Below are positions 9,051 through 18,909 of a DNA stretch of 32,260 nucleotides, piece after piece. This DNA comes from Welwitschia mirabilis (Eukaryota; Gnetophyta; Gnetopsida; Welwitschiales): assembly GCA_051453625.1 (NCBI GenBank), contig JBOZIK010000001.1:55988697-56020956 (forward strand). Direction: 5' to 3'. Numbering within the stretch: the stretch's first letter is position 1; each line of letters starts with the position of its first letter. Under the pieces are notes generated by a model that ran no database searches, was not told the DNA's origin, and saw nothing but the letters and a program-made list of their open reading frames with translations. The position numbers were made by a program, and so were the translations under genes.

Positions 9051-9954
9051 GATGTTCTTTGGAATTGAAAATCCTACTTTGCATGCTTTTGAACTAAGCT
9101 ATGAGAGCCAAGGAGACGTACAGTCTTCACTCAAGCTTGAGCATCCAAGAATAAATCTTTGAAATAATGTTTGAGCAAGTCTATTTGCACTGAAGATTTT
9201 AGTCAGTATTGTTATGTTCATGTTAGATCTTGTGGCTATGCTTTATCCCTAGCCCACAATATTGGCTAACAACACATCCCTAATCCACGATTTTACTATA
9301 GGAGATTAGTCTATGACAGTCACAAATTTGGTTTGTGCAAGCTTGCCTATTTATGTTACTGCATTTATCCCTTAGGAAGAATGACATTGGTACTAGACTA
9401 CAAATGGAAGTCCAAGTTTATTTTGGTAAAAGTCAGGGTTGGCCACACAAGATTCGTATCCCTAGGGCGATCTTGTATATTACCATACATTAACGACAGA
9501 TACAAGTGTAGCTAGGTTTCACCATGAACAGGTAGACAACAGGCAATATAGCATTTAAGGGATTGGTAAAATCTTGTTGAAATGGCGAATGGATAAAATC
9601 TCATGTTTGAGAACCTAAGGCATGTTCCTTGAGCTTACTAGAACCTATTGTTAATGAAACAATTGGCCAAGTGGGGCATGATCCTCACGTTTGAAGAGAA
9701 AACATAAGGAACTAGAAAGGGAGCCATTTGCATGCAGTTGCTACTAGAGGATGTAATGAAGCTATTATTGTAACACAGGGTTCAAATCTTTCACATCACA
9801 TGAAGAAGCATCTTGGACAAACAACGTTAAAGGTACTTTAAATGTTGAAATATATCCTTGTTTCTGCTGTTGTTTTTTTAATGTTTGTAAGGCTTATAAA
9901 GTAGCACAGTAATGTCAAGTTCATTTCAAATGTGATAAATAACATAGCAATAAT
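9051..9954. other. No gene recognised
   Basis: AT-rich DNA with a short open frame at 9333-9515 that I do not recognise and that lacks support. No LTR ends, tRNA or repeat arrays were seen. It may be the rest of the gypsy LTR, flanking DNA, or a decayed copia upstream of the integrase fragment at 9.96 kb. Confidence 0.3.
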
Positions 9955-9964
9955 AGCAGGTTTA

Positions 9965-10290
9965 ATTGATTCATTCAGATTTTGTTAGCCCTATTCATCC
10001 TGCATCTCTTGTTGGTTTTCAATACGTTCTGTTGTTTATTGATGATTATAGTCATAAGGCTTGGGTAGGTCCTTTGCTATCTAATGATATAGTTTAAACC
10101 ATTTTTAAAAAATTTGTAGCTCAAGTAGAAGTGTCAAATGTGAAAAAGTTGTTAAGTGATCATGATGGTAAGTATACTGCTCATGCATTTGTCCATTTCT
10201 ATGTGCAAAGGGAATTGTTCATTCACATACCACATGTGAATCCCACAACAAAAGGGCATAGCTAAGAGGTCTAACAAGACATTGTTTAAG
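9965..10290 (+). pseudogene. Ty1/copia integrase core fragment
   Basis: Integrase inserts retrotransposon cDNA into the genome. In one frame I read IHSDFVSPIHPASLVG, then VLLFIDDYSHKAWVGPLL, a stop at a TAA, and IFKKFVAQVEVSNVKKLLSD followed by HDGKYTAHAF. This matches the catalytic core through the second acidic residue (the SDxxGxY segment). The region that should carry the catalytic glutamate is replaced by NPTTKGHS and stops. After about 10290 a stretch with open frame 10336-10692 is unrecognised. It is a degenerate fragment, older than the neighbouring copia pieces judging by its decay. Confidence 0.65.
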
Positions 10291-10690
10291 CATGGTAGGT
10301 GCATGTTCACTTGTGCAAATCTTATCTAAAAATTTTTGACATACATAATAAATAATCTTTGCATTCCACATTGGAAGGGCAACTTCTTGAAGTTCTATGC
10401 TCGGGCAATTCGATTTGATATCAAAACTTACAAATGTTTGGTCACAAGCCATATGTTTACGTGCAGAGATTGTTATAATGTTAACCCATGTTATTCCCTT
10501 TGCAATGTTATATTTAATCTTGACCCTTCTTATAAGGTTGTGAAATGTAGACTATATTATAAAATAATTTTGAGGTTAAAAAATATAGTTAGTTACGGTG
10601 ATGTGGTGGTTAAAGGTTATGATTTAAGGGAAAAGTTTTACTGTATTCTAGAAAATTCTACCCTCCATCCATTTAATCTCTATTTAAGGT
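10291..10690 (+). other. Unassigned, possibly decayed copia sequence
   Basis: An open segment (10336-10692, 118 codons) begins TYIINNLCIPHWKG, which could be a shifted continuation of copia integrase. The rest is unrecognised and no motif supports it as a gene. Confidence 0.25.
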
Positions 10691-10946
10691 AGCATTTTGC
10701 ATCAAGTTGTACAGAACAACATTTGGCTTTAAGGTGTGGTTCATGTGAGAGATTTAAAGCTGAAAGTTGAAGCTGTTTTTCGAGGCTTGATTCTTAAGCT
10801 TGATTGTTATAAGAGCTCTCAATGGTCTCCATACAAGTTTCCCTTAGGATTTGAGGGTTCAACAATGTAAATCTGCATGTTTGTTTACTCTCGCTTTTGC
10901 CTTTTGCCCTTTGTATTCTTGTGAACTAGTATTAGAGTGTTGGTTT
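10691..10946 (+). repeat. Tork-type copia LTR end followed by a degenerate primer binding site
   Basis: The run TTTCCCTTAGGATTTGAGGG, with AATGTAAATC shortly after, resembles the end of the LTR at about 14757-14845. AGTATTAGAGTGTTGGTTTC near 10928-10947 then resembles the plant copia primer binding site complementary to initiator tRNA-Met (TGGTATCAGAGC type). The LTR start could not be located. Confidence 0.45.
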
Positions 10947-11107
10947 CATGAATTGGAGGGATTGGCTTTTACTGTCTGAAAAATTGTATGTGGACTGAAC
11001 AATTTGTACAATCCGTACAAAGGCACTTAGTATTTTTGCCGTTTATAGGTGACTAAAGAAAAATTTTACTGCCCCATTTAAAATTTATACATGAAACTCT
11101 TAGTATT
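10947..11107 (+). other. Short unassigned segment after the primer site
   Basis: If the LTR end at 10.9 kb and the integrase at 11.1 kb belong to one element, its gag and protease have been deleted here. No coding homology is visible. Confidence 0.3.
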
Positions 11108-12000
11108 TTTAGGACCTTTAAAGCCAAAGTGCAAAGTAAGTCTCGCTATAAAATTAACAAGTTGTTAGCTAATGAGGGTGAGTATATCTCGAATAAGTTT
11201 GGAAAATTTTGCAGAGAATCAGGTATCATCTGTCATAAGATGTTGCCTGGAATGCCACAACAAAATGGAGTGGCAGATAAACAAAACAGAAATATCATGG
11301 AAAGGGTAAGGGTATTTTTAACACAATCAGGTCTACTGAAAACACTTCTGGGCTGATATTGCCATGAGTATTCTTTACTTATTAAACAGGTCTCCATATG
11401 GCAGCGTGGATGGAAAAATTCCAGAGTCCAATTGGAGTGCAAGTGTGTCTTGTTCGAGAGGGTGGAGAAACCATGGTTCTAGAGTAGGGATCCTGTAGGA
11501 CAGAAAGCANNNNNNNNNNACAAGATGCCTTTAATGAGAAGGCTCTGTTTTATACACCATAAGAAAGGACAAACAACAAACGAGATTCTAATCCTAGCAT
11601 TCTGCACAAGTCTGTCAAAATTACAGATCACGTGCCTTTTGAAACCAAAACTGAATAGGATGTGGAAAGAAACAGCTCTTCAAACCACTTGTCATGTAGT
11701 TAGATATTCTACAAGGCAGATTAGGCCTCCATCTAGATGCTCTCCTTCTTTACACCATGTTTTGTACACTGATGCAGCAGAATCTGAACCATATTAAGAA
11801 GCCATTGGCTCTCCGCATGCAAAAAGACATGCATGCCATGAACTACTAGAAGGAATCTTTGTTGCAGAGCCAGCTGCCACCCGAAAAAGAAAGCCTTGTG
11901 AAGGAGTTGTATATACAAATGGAGAAAAAAGCAAATGGAGAGAAAACGTACAAGCCCACATCTTCTATGTCACAAAAAGTATTGGGAAAGCTATGCATTG
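11108..12000 (+). pseudogene. Ty1/copia (Tork-like) integrase to reverse transcriptase N-terminus fragment
   Basis: Starting at 11108 the frame reads FKAKVQSKSRYKINKLL, then EGEYISNKFGKFCRESGI, PQQNGVADKQNRNIMERV and, after a frame change, HFWADIAMSILYLLNRSPYG. This is the second half of a copia integrase. The segment that should hold the second catalytic aspartate reads LANEGEY, and the catalytic glutamate position reads D in VADKQN. DPVGQKA precedes a 10 N gap and QDAFNEKAL follows, the usual linker. Then come RYSTRQIRPPSR, LYTDAAESEPY and, near 11840-11990, LPPEKESL with EKKANGEKTYK, the start of the RT domain. The rest of RT is absent before the LTR at 12100. Multiple stops are present. 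Confidence 0.72.
11510..11519. other. Assembly gap (10 N)
   Basis: Ten N inside the copia pol fragment. Coding homology on either side (DPVGQKA, then QDAFNEKAL) needs only about three to four missing codons, so this gap looks correctly sized. Confidence 0.9.
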
Positions 12001-12099
12001 TTTTTTTCTTGTCGGTGTAGGCTACAAGGATGCCAAACCAAGTTAAAGAATCCGCTTTCTTGTTCTGCTGGAAACTAAACCCAAATCTTACATCATTTA

Positions 12100-12558
12100 T
12101 GTTGACACATGAAACCAAACTTGTATTTTTAATGTTGTAACATTACATTTTAATGTTGACCCCCTATGTAATGTTGTGAAAGGGATACAAATCATTTTTG
12201 GAGATGTTCAACAAAAGAGAACTTGTGTTGTTTTAAGCTAACATATACAATAAATCCGTGATGTCACTGCGTATGTGGCCTTAGGTTAGTAACTCCTTTG
12301 GGTACTTGAAAGAAAAGAGAGGAAGGTAAAAAGAGGAAGGCAAAACGTGAGTTGACTTCAAACCCTAAACATATTTTAAGGCTGCTGAAGGGTTATTTTG
12401 TAAATTTTCATTCTGGTTTCGCAGCTTGAAAGAAATAAGCGCTTTGCACTGCCTTTGCATGCTTTTTCCTGTTAGGTTTTCCACGTAAATCCATGTGTGT
12501 TTCTTTTGCTAGCTATTCTACTTTCTTTAGTGCATTCTTGCTTGATAAATTCATAACA
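12100..12558 (+). repeat. Tork-type copia LTR (about 459 bp), probable 3' LTR or solo LTR
   Basis: It starts TGTTGACACATGAAACCAAA and ends ATAACA. It is clearly similar to the LTR at 28211-28655 (start TGTTGATATGTGAAGCCAAA), and both share GGTTTTCCACGTAAATC near the 3' end. It lies just after a Tork-like pol fragment whose RT is cut short, so it could be that element's 3' LTR joined by a deletion. Alternatively it is a solo LTR: TTTA occurs on both sides (12096-12099 and 12559-12562), a 4 bp match that may be chance. Confidence 0.7.
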
Positions 12559-13294
12559 TTTACTAATCCATTTATTGTATTTATTATAAAACAAGATTGA
12601 AGTATTAATTTAGGATGTTACTTTTGTAATGCAACTTGACCTAAACGATAAATGAAAAGTGTAAAGAACTGTAAGGTTTGCTTCGAGGGTTTGTTGTTGA
12701 TTTGTGTATTCCCTCTAGTAAAATGCCAGATGTATGGGGTTTTGCAATTATGTAAGGGCTGTCTATATTTGCCTTTGTGGCGTTCAGTGCTGAACTGCTT
12801 GGATAGAGATTTTGATCTCCTTTGAATGTGGATGTAGGGAGATTGCCATAAAGCAATATTAATTGAGATCTCCTTCTAAAATTTTTGTTTGCTGCATTTC
12901 CCACTGCTGCTGGGTACTTTCTTCTCACCAGTGGTTTCGGACATTTCAGGTCCTTCAGTTTGCAAACATTGAATTTCTTAATAGTAACTGCCTTCAGAAG
13001 GTATGGAGAAAATATGGATCCCACGGGGAACCTTGAAGCTTGACTTCATGCAAAATTACTGGAAACATAGCATTCCAAAAGTAAATTAGATCATGCATCA
13101 AAAAGAGGAAGAAACAACATTTTAAAAGAAACACACTTGTAAGACAAAGAAACCATTAGTGAAAATTATAAAACCTAAATCACAAACATGTTAAAGTGAT
13201 GAAAAAGATCACAGAAAACATCCAAGCTATCCTCAAACTGCATAAAGGATACATATCAGGTTTAATGTCATTTCATATTCCCTAATGCTTTTTT

Positions 13295-13327
13295 CTGTAC
13301 TTTTTTTTTCTGTACTTTTTTTTTTTT
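13295..13327 (+). repeat. Tandem duplication of CTGTAC plus poly-T
   Basis: CTGTAC followed by nine T (13295-13309) is repeated at 13310 with a longer T run. Confidence 0.85.
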
Positions 13328-13339
13328 AATCTATGAGTG

Positions 13340-13375
13340 TTATATTGAAAACAAGGATTATATTGAAAACAAGGA
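13340..13375 (+). repeat. Tandem repeat, 2 x 18 bp, perfect
   Basis: TTATATTGAAAACAAGGA occurs at 13340-13357 and again at 13358-13375 with no mismatch. Confidence 0.95.
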
Positions 13376-13565
13376 ACCTCTCACAGATTCCAAAGGGCTT
13401 GATCAACTCTACGGGTTAGTGTAAATAGAGATTACATGTAATTTTTGCAATGATAAAACAAGTAGGCCATATCACACCACACAAGAGTTACTATTCTATG
13501 ATCTTCTTATGTAATCCAGATGCCATCATTTAATTTCTGAGAGAATAGTTTCAGCATTTGCAAAC

Positions 13566-13697
13566 CTCGTATGTTAAAGTACCACCAGATGTGGCAGGTT
13601 GGCGAAGCGTTACATTTGAAATAGCACCATTTGCAGAGAGAATACAAACAGCCCGAGGTCCTTGCTGAGAGAAAGACATTATCTTAGATGCAACATC
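13566..13697 (-). CDS. AHL: Internal exon of an AHL gene (AT-hook motif nuclear-localized protein, PPC/DUF296 domain)
   Basis: On the minus strand, 132 bp encode 44 residues with no stop or frameshift, including SFSQQGPRAVCILSANG and VTLRQPATSGG. These are hallmark motifs of the PPC (DUF296) domain of plant AHL proteins, nuclear DNA-binding regulators that bind AT-rich minor groove through AT-hooks and form trimers through PPC. The exon starts after a TTACAG acceptor (AG at plus 13698-13699) and ends at a TACGAG|GTTTGC donor (GT at plus 13564-13565), phase 0 at both ends. The preceding residues (ending in a VNAGE-like segment) and the following GRFEI-like segment are on other exons that I could not find nearby. 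Clade-B AHL genes are known to be intron-containing. The open frame contrasts with the surrounding decay. It is either one exon of a long-intron gene or a very recent fragment. Confidence 0.88.
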
Positions 13698-14699
13698 CTG
13701 TAACATCAGGAACAGCAACAAAGTGTTATTCACAAAACAAAACTTTTATTTTCTATGTTACAACATTCATTTCGATTGTATTTTCTGAACTACAATTTAC
13801 CAAATGAGAAGCAAATTTGAGAATATGTAAGCTTTAAAGCTAAAAAAACTGCAACAAATATTTCTTTAGCTAATTGCTAAATTAACTAACTTTTTTAGCT
13901 AATTGCTAGATTAACTAACTTCAGTGACCAAATTAGCCTCCATTCAAGACGTGAACCTAAGGAAACATAAAATAATTTTGCATGCACAGTTTCACAGAGC
14001 TTATTCAGTTTTATGGTCTGCCTTCCAAACCGACAAAGAATGCAACAATGCAAATACATAGACATGTTACCAAACTAGATAGTTGGAGGTAGAAAGTCAG
14101 CATGTCCATCGGAAATATTTATCTCCAAATATGATATAATCTGTTTGTGGAAATATTCTCACTGTTTTGATTCTAAGAGATATCCCTTTGCATTAGACAA
14201 AGGGCTAATTTCTTCTATTTGGCAAGGGGTTACCACAGTTGTCTTCCATGGAAATTTAACTGGTAGGAATTTTCGCTACATGCTTCTGTTTGCTTTGAAG
14301 TTTCATATAAGCAATACTATTGGAAACTAGCATGGTTCTCCCCTCATCTCATTTACCTTTTCATGCCCATTTCTCTTTTTGAGGAAACATTGAGGTCCAT
14401 TCTCCTGCCCTTTGAATGGATGATTTTCTACAAGGGACCTCTAAATTGCACAGTACTCTAAGAATTTGAAAGCTACAATTTGCAGAAACCTCCAACAAGT
14501 TAACTATTAAAGCTTTAAACATGGCAAGAAAATCATTGAGCATGGAATAGGACTTTGCATTGTTCACATCGTAATTCTTCATAGAGCTAGAAAACAATTT
14601 AAAAATTTTCTGCTCTCTTTCACCACATTTTAAAATCATTTCATCGCATTTGAAATTCTCTCATACAGCAAAGCTACAAAGTACAAGATAATTTCAAAA
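13698..14699. other. No gene recognised; probable intron or intergenic DNA
   Basis: I searched the minus strand for the upstream AHL exon and did not find it. Short open frames at 14145-14330 (+) and 14361-14639 (-) have no recognisable motif. A 29 bp tandem repeat lies at 13865-13922. Confidence 0.35.
13865..13922 (+). repeat. Tandem repeat, 2 x 29 bp
   Basis: TTTAGCTAATTGCTAAATTA followed by ACTAACTTT (13865-13893) is repeated at 13894-13922 with two mismatches. Confidence 0.93.
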
Positions 14700-14845
14700 A
14701 TGCATTGTTTATTGTAAATCATTTCTTAATAAGAGCTCTACACTATTTTTCGTGGATGTTTTCCTCGGCATTTGGGTGTTCTACAACATAAATGTTTGTG
14801 CATTTTTTACATTTGCTTTTGCTTTTTGCTATCATGTTTTTAACA
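14700..14845 (+). repeat. 3' end of a Tork-type copia LTR
   Basis: GAGCTCTACACTATTTTTCG, followed by a TTTCCTCGGCATTTGGGTG stretch and ACATAAATG, parallels the ends of the LTRs at 12100-12558 and 28211-28655. It terminates TTTTTAACA directly before a primer binding site. The upstream part of the LTR is too diverged to delimit. Confidence 0.6.
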
Positions 14846-14846
14846 A

Positions 14847-14861
14847 TTGGTATCAAAGCTT
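14847..14861 (+). other. Primer binding site (initiator tRNA-Met type)
   Basis: TTGGTATCAAAGCTTGG begins one base after the LTR end. It matches the plant copia PBS (TGGTATCAGAGC) with one change, and is complementary to the 3' end of initiator tRNA-Met, which primes minus-strand synthesis. Confidence 0.75.
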
Positions 14862-15405
14862 GGTTTGATGCATGCAACGGCTTGCTGTTTTGGAGTTTGA
14901 AGAATTGATGATAAGTCTAGTTTACAAAAAAATTGCAAGTGCAGCAACAGTTGTAGAGTGGAATAAAGTGAGCCTTGCACACTAGAAAAATGAGCATGAG
15001 AAAAATTTTTGGGCATCCATATAGCCATTTACGGCATTCATACGACCATTTTGTGCATCCGTTTAGTTGTCATCAATGTGTTCATACAATGTATATCGAA
15101 ACATGAAGAGCATCCGTACACTGTTTTGCAACCGCAAGATATAAAGATTCAATTTAATGAATGGAGTGTCTACAAATAACTGATCATCTAATGATCTAAA
15201 AATTTTGGTGTATGGAAAATCTTGAAGGAGGGTATACTCCAACAAAAAAGATCTAGAACAATATTAAAGGAAAAAGTTGAGATGCAAGGAAAATCAGGGC
15301 TAGATAAGCCTATGTAAAAAGTGTTTACACTGAACACACATGTGACAAGCAGAATTTACAAACTCTCTCTTTTATCAACCTTGCCTTAGACACAATAATC
15401 TAGAG
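14862..15405 (+). other. 5' untranslated leader and lost gag N-terminus of a Tork-like copia
   Basis: The sequence sits between the primer binding site and the recognisable gag. A repeated CATCC(A/G)TA-type phrase (around 15014-15120) is reminiscent of the leader of the copia at 28.7 kb. No coding homology is clear. Confidence 0.4.
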
Positions 15406-15969
15406 ACAATCACAAAAGTAACAACAAAGCAACCATGGCAGCAATTGAAGGATAGATATGACCACCCATCCATGATCAACAAGTTCATAGTGCTTAAACA
15501 AGCCTTCATCACAAAAAGGAAGAAAGGAAAGAAGCTCTTAAACCATATGGATGAAATGCAAAACTACTCCCTCAAATAAATGATTTGGGCATTTGAGTGT
15601 TTTAAGAAACTATGCACCGTCATTATCCTAATTCCTCTGGCTTAGAGGTGGGGAGACATGGTTATTTTAATCCTTGCTTCTACCAATGAGAACAACATTA
15701 CTTTTGCAAATTTGACTTTCACTTCATTGGATGTAGAAAAGACAAATGTGGTAGGTTCCAATAGTCGAGAAATACCCAGAGAGTCCCTTGCAATAGAAAG
15801 AGGGCATTCTCATAGCATTCGGTATGCGAAAAAAGGAAGATCAGAAGCAAGTCTTGAGGACGAGAAGTACCCTGCTATTATTGTAAGAAGAAAGGGCATA
15901 TGCGAAAAGAATGGTAAAAGTGCAAGATAAAAAAAAAACAAGGAAATGATAAAGAGGATGCCTTTGTTT
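15406..15969 (+). pseudogene. Ty1/copia (Tork-like) gag remnant with frame-shifted zinc knuckle
   Basis: The gag core is readable: WQQLKDRYDHPSMINKFIVL from 15436, then QAFITKRKKGKKLLNHMDEM and a stop, matching the UBN2-type gag domain of plant copia. After a frame change, the open frame 15658-15930 carries LASTNENNITFANLTF, SREIPRESLAIERGHSHS and EDEKYPAII, the usual charged linker. One frame over, 15873-15914 reads CYYCKKKGHMRKEW, a CCHC zinc knuckle whose last cysteine has become tryptophan. So the knuckle is both frame-shifted and mutated. Protease and later domains are not seen downstream. Confidence 0.72.
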
Positions 15970-16735
15970 AAAGAAAAAAGTTGGATGGGGAGGCCAAAGG
16001 TATGTTGCCAACACAGGATGGGGACATCAGGATGGCACTCCTTTGTTGAATCTGTATGGGTGGCACTTGGATGAGCTTGCTCCTAATAATCATGCAAGGA
16101 TGGATTTCCTTCTCTTGCCCCTATTTAAGTGTCCGACCACTCCAAAGGGGAATATTGAGGACATGTCTTTCAATTAGTGACCATTTTCTTCTTGCTTGTA
16201 TAGGACCAATTTGGGATCTAAGATCATTTACAATGCTTCCCAAAACTAGAAAGCATTACTAGACTCAAAAAGAAATAAAATCTTATTTTTCCACATGTGC
16301 CTCTTTTCCCATCCCCCCAAACCAACTTGCATTCTCAATTATTTAAGTTTCTACAGAAGAGTCCAACCCAATGTTCACACTGGTTGGTGTTGCTTCCTTG
16401 CCTAGCTAAAAAGCTACTTGTTGATGTCAATATTATTTAATTTTTAATTGATTGTCTTCACCTGTCCTTCTTGTATATGGACATTGCACTATTATCCACA
16501 TGGATATTTCCAAGGTGTTGAGGCTAAGATGACAAAATTATTTCCAATGCAACATCAATCAAGTGGTCTAACTAAATTCTTTTTTAACAACAATGCCTCC
16601 GTTGACTTACCAAATTCCAAAATTCTCATCCTCAACCTTCTGCATAGTCCATACTATTATGCACAAAGTTCTGAGAGCGAAAACCTAGCTCCACAGATAC
16701 CTAATCATTTCCATAATACCATTTATTAAAGGAAA
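15970..16735. other. No gene recognised
   Basis: Two open frames (16056-16262 and 16448-16729, plus strand) show no family resemblance and lack a plausible gene context. Copia protease, integrase or RT motifs expected after the gag at 15.9 kb are not present. Confidence 0.3.
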
Positions 16736-17394
16736 NNNNNNNNNNNNNNNNNNNNNNNNNNNNNNNNNNNNNNNNNNNNNNNNNNNNNNNNNNNNNNNNN
16801 NNNNNNNNNNNNNNNNNNNNNNNNNNNNNNNNNNNNNNNNNNNNNNNNNNNNNNNNNNNNNNNNNNNNNNNNNNNNNNNNNNNNNNNNNNNNNNNNNNNN
16901 NNNNNNNNNNNNNNNNNNNNNNNNNNNNNNNNNNNNNNNNNNNNNNNNNNNNNNNNNNNNNNNNNNNNNNNNNNNNNNNNNNNNNNNNNNNNNNNNNNNN
17001 NNNNNNNNNNNNNNNNNNNNNNNNNNNNNNNNNNNNNNNNNNNNNNNNNNNNNNNNNNNNNNNNNNNNNNNNNNNNNNNNNNNNNNNNNNNNNNNNNNNN
17101 NNNNNNNNNNNNNNNNNNNNNNNNNNNNNNNNNNNNNNNNNNNNNNNNNNNNNNNNNNNNNNNNNNNNNNNNNNNNNNNNNNNNNNNNNNNNNNNNNNNN
17201 NNNNNNNNNNNNNNNNNNNNNNNNNNNNNNNNNNNNNNNNNNNNNNNNNNNNNNNNNNNNNNNNNNNNNNNNNNNNNNNNNNNNNNNNNNNNNNNNNNNN
17301 NNNNNNNNNNNNNNNNNNNNNNNNNNNNNNNNNNNNNNNNNNNNNNNNNNNNNNNNNNNNNNNNNNNNNNNNNNNNNNNNNNNNNNNNNNNNNN
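16736..17394. other. Assembly gap (659 N)
   Basis: An N run of non-round length, so probably an estimated distance. The flanks show no shared repeat. Confidence 0.9.
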
Positions 17395-18061
17395 GAAGAA
17401 ATCTAAAATATGTACAGCAAATATCAGTTTAAAATTAGTGTATAGGAAAACATAAAGATGATTTGTACTAGGGTTGCAAACTCCATTTAATCAAAGTCAC
17501 ATCAACCTAAGCAATCAAATCTAGAGTTACAACTTAATGACCAAAATTAAAAGAATAAAATAATATATCTATTAAATAAAAACTAATGCTATACTATCGC
17601 TCCCATAAAACGAAAAGCAATTCCCTCGAACCAAATACAAGTTTCATAAGAGCCTGAACCACATAAATTCTGATTGTTTTTATTTTTGTTCACATTTATT
17701 AATTCTTGTTCATCGCTTTTTGCACTCTTTTTCGCTTCTGGCTGCTGAATAATTTTTCTAACACCTCATTCATTATACTCGTATGGTATCATTTACCAAT
17801 TGTCCTATCATAGACTAAAAACTCAATTCAAGAGGAAAAACCAACAGTCTCCTTCACAAATCAAATGATCAAATTCAAAAGGATTAGTATCAAATTAAAA
17901 CAAAATTACAACGTCATGACAAAAAATAGCAAATGAATTAACTCTACCACCAATCATCATGACAAAGGTTAAAGTTGATTACTTAAGCAATTGTGTCAGT
18001 CATGAAGATGGTGGGAACAAATAGTCAAATTTTTATTTAAAAACAAGACTAGAAGCTAGAT
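17395..18061. other. No gene recognised; flank of the Sirevirus-A 5' LTR
   Basis: AT-rich DNA without coding frames or obvious repeats. It should include the target-side flank of the element that begins at 18062. Confidence 0.35.
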
Positions 18062-18214
18062 TGTGAATCGGAAGATTTTAATGATGCCAATAGAATGAAG
18101 TTAATTCAAAAATATTGTTGTGTGCATGATCAACGTGCTCACCACCTTCCGTCAGCACGCATGCATGATCTAAAATGTTGACAAACTTTTGTCTAGGTAA
18201 GTAATTTTTAATGA

Positions 18215-18680
18215 CGGACGTCCTCAAGATACTTCAGTACCCCAAACATCCTCAATTAATAAAGCCTGGACGTCCCCTCTTCTTGTAGCCAGATTGTATG
18301 GAAATGGCCCGGTTACAGGTGCTAACGTCCCCACTCAAACAGGGCAAACATCCCCACTCCAATAGGTTGGACAACCCCTCTCCTGGCGAGAAAAATGTAT
18401 GAGACTACTTTGTATCAAGTTTGAATGTCCCCACTCTGGAAGCCTGGACGTCCCCACTCCTTTCAGCCTTTTTGTATGAGAGACTGGACCACTGACAGGT
18501 TCGAACGTCCCCACTCAAATACCTGGACGTCCCCCCTCCTATTGGGATTTTTGCACTGGAGGATGCATCTTTGACACGTGAGGACATAAACTGTGGACGT
18601 CCACACCCTTTAGGGTGGGCGTTCACACCACCCTTTAAGGGTGGATGTCTGCCCTCCTCAAGTATGGACGTCCTCGATCC
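18215..18680 (+). promoter_or_regulatory. Array of GGACGTCC (C-box-like) motifs in the LTR U3
   Basis: ACGTCC cores occur near 18218, 18269, 18326, 18448, 18506, 18532, 18597 and 18666, often extended as GGACGTCCCCACTC. GACGTC is the palindromic plant C-box recognised by bZIP factors. Spacing is irregular, about 20 to 120 bp. Degraded ATGTCC and ACATCC versions are interspersed, as expected from CpG deamination. The bZIP role is inferred from the motif, not shown. Confidence 0.55.
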
Positions 18681-18909
18681 TAGACCATTACAAAACGGTC
18701 ATCCTCGACAAAATGCAAGGCGGATATCAACAGTCATTTTTTCTTAGCGCGATCGTAGGCTAAATCGTAGATATTATCCTTTAGGGCCAAATCTTGATTG
18801 GCTTCAAAATTAAATAAGATCTAAATTGAATAGATCTTGGAAATATCATTCTATCAATCTAACAACTATATTTCTTGTTCTATTAAAAGTTGTTCATTTC
18901 TAGCTAATG

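Larger units (their letters stand above)
12559..13563. other. Low-copy-looking DNA next to the AHL exon, no confirmed gene
   Basis: A 127-codon minus-strand open frame (12641-13024) is not recognised. I looked on the minus strand for the AHL exon that should follow the one at 13566-13697 and did not find it. Two short tandem duplications occur at 13295-13327 and 13340-13375. By position this is probably intron, if the AHL gene is real. Confidence 0.35.

Noticed and set aside
10336-10692. 118-codon open frame considered as a host gene
   Set aside because: No motif is recognisable. It sits between a copia integrase fragment and a copia LTR end, and its first residues could be shifted integrase.
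12641-13024. 127-codon minus-strand open frame next to the AHL exon, considered as the AHL C-terminal exon
   Set aside because: Its residues do not show the GRFEI continuation or other PPC features in any frame, and no splice-consistent link was found.
16056-16262. Open frame of 68 codons after the copia gag
   Set aside because: No recognisable domain, no splice or promoter context, and the sequence lies in decayed retrotransposon DNA.
18215-18680. GGACGTCCCCACTC units considered as an independent minisatellite
   Set aside because: Spacing is irregular, and the array is at the same place in three homologous LTRs, so it is LTR structure.
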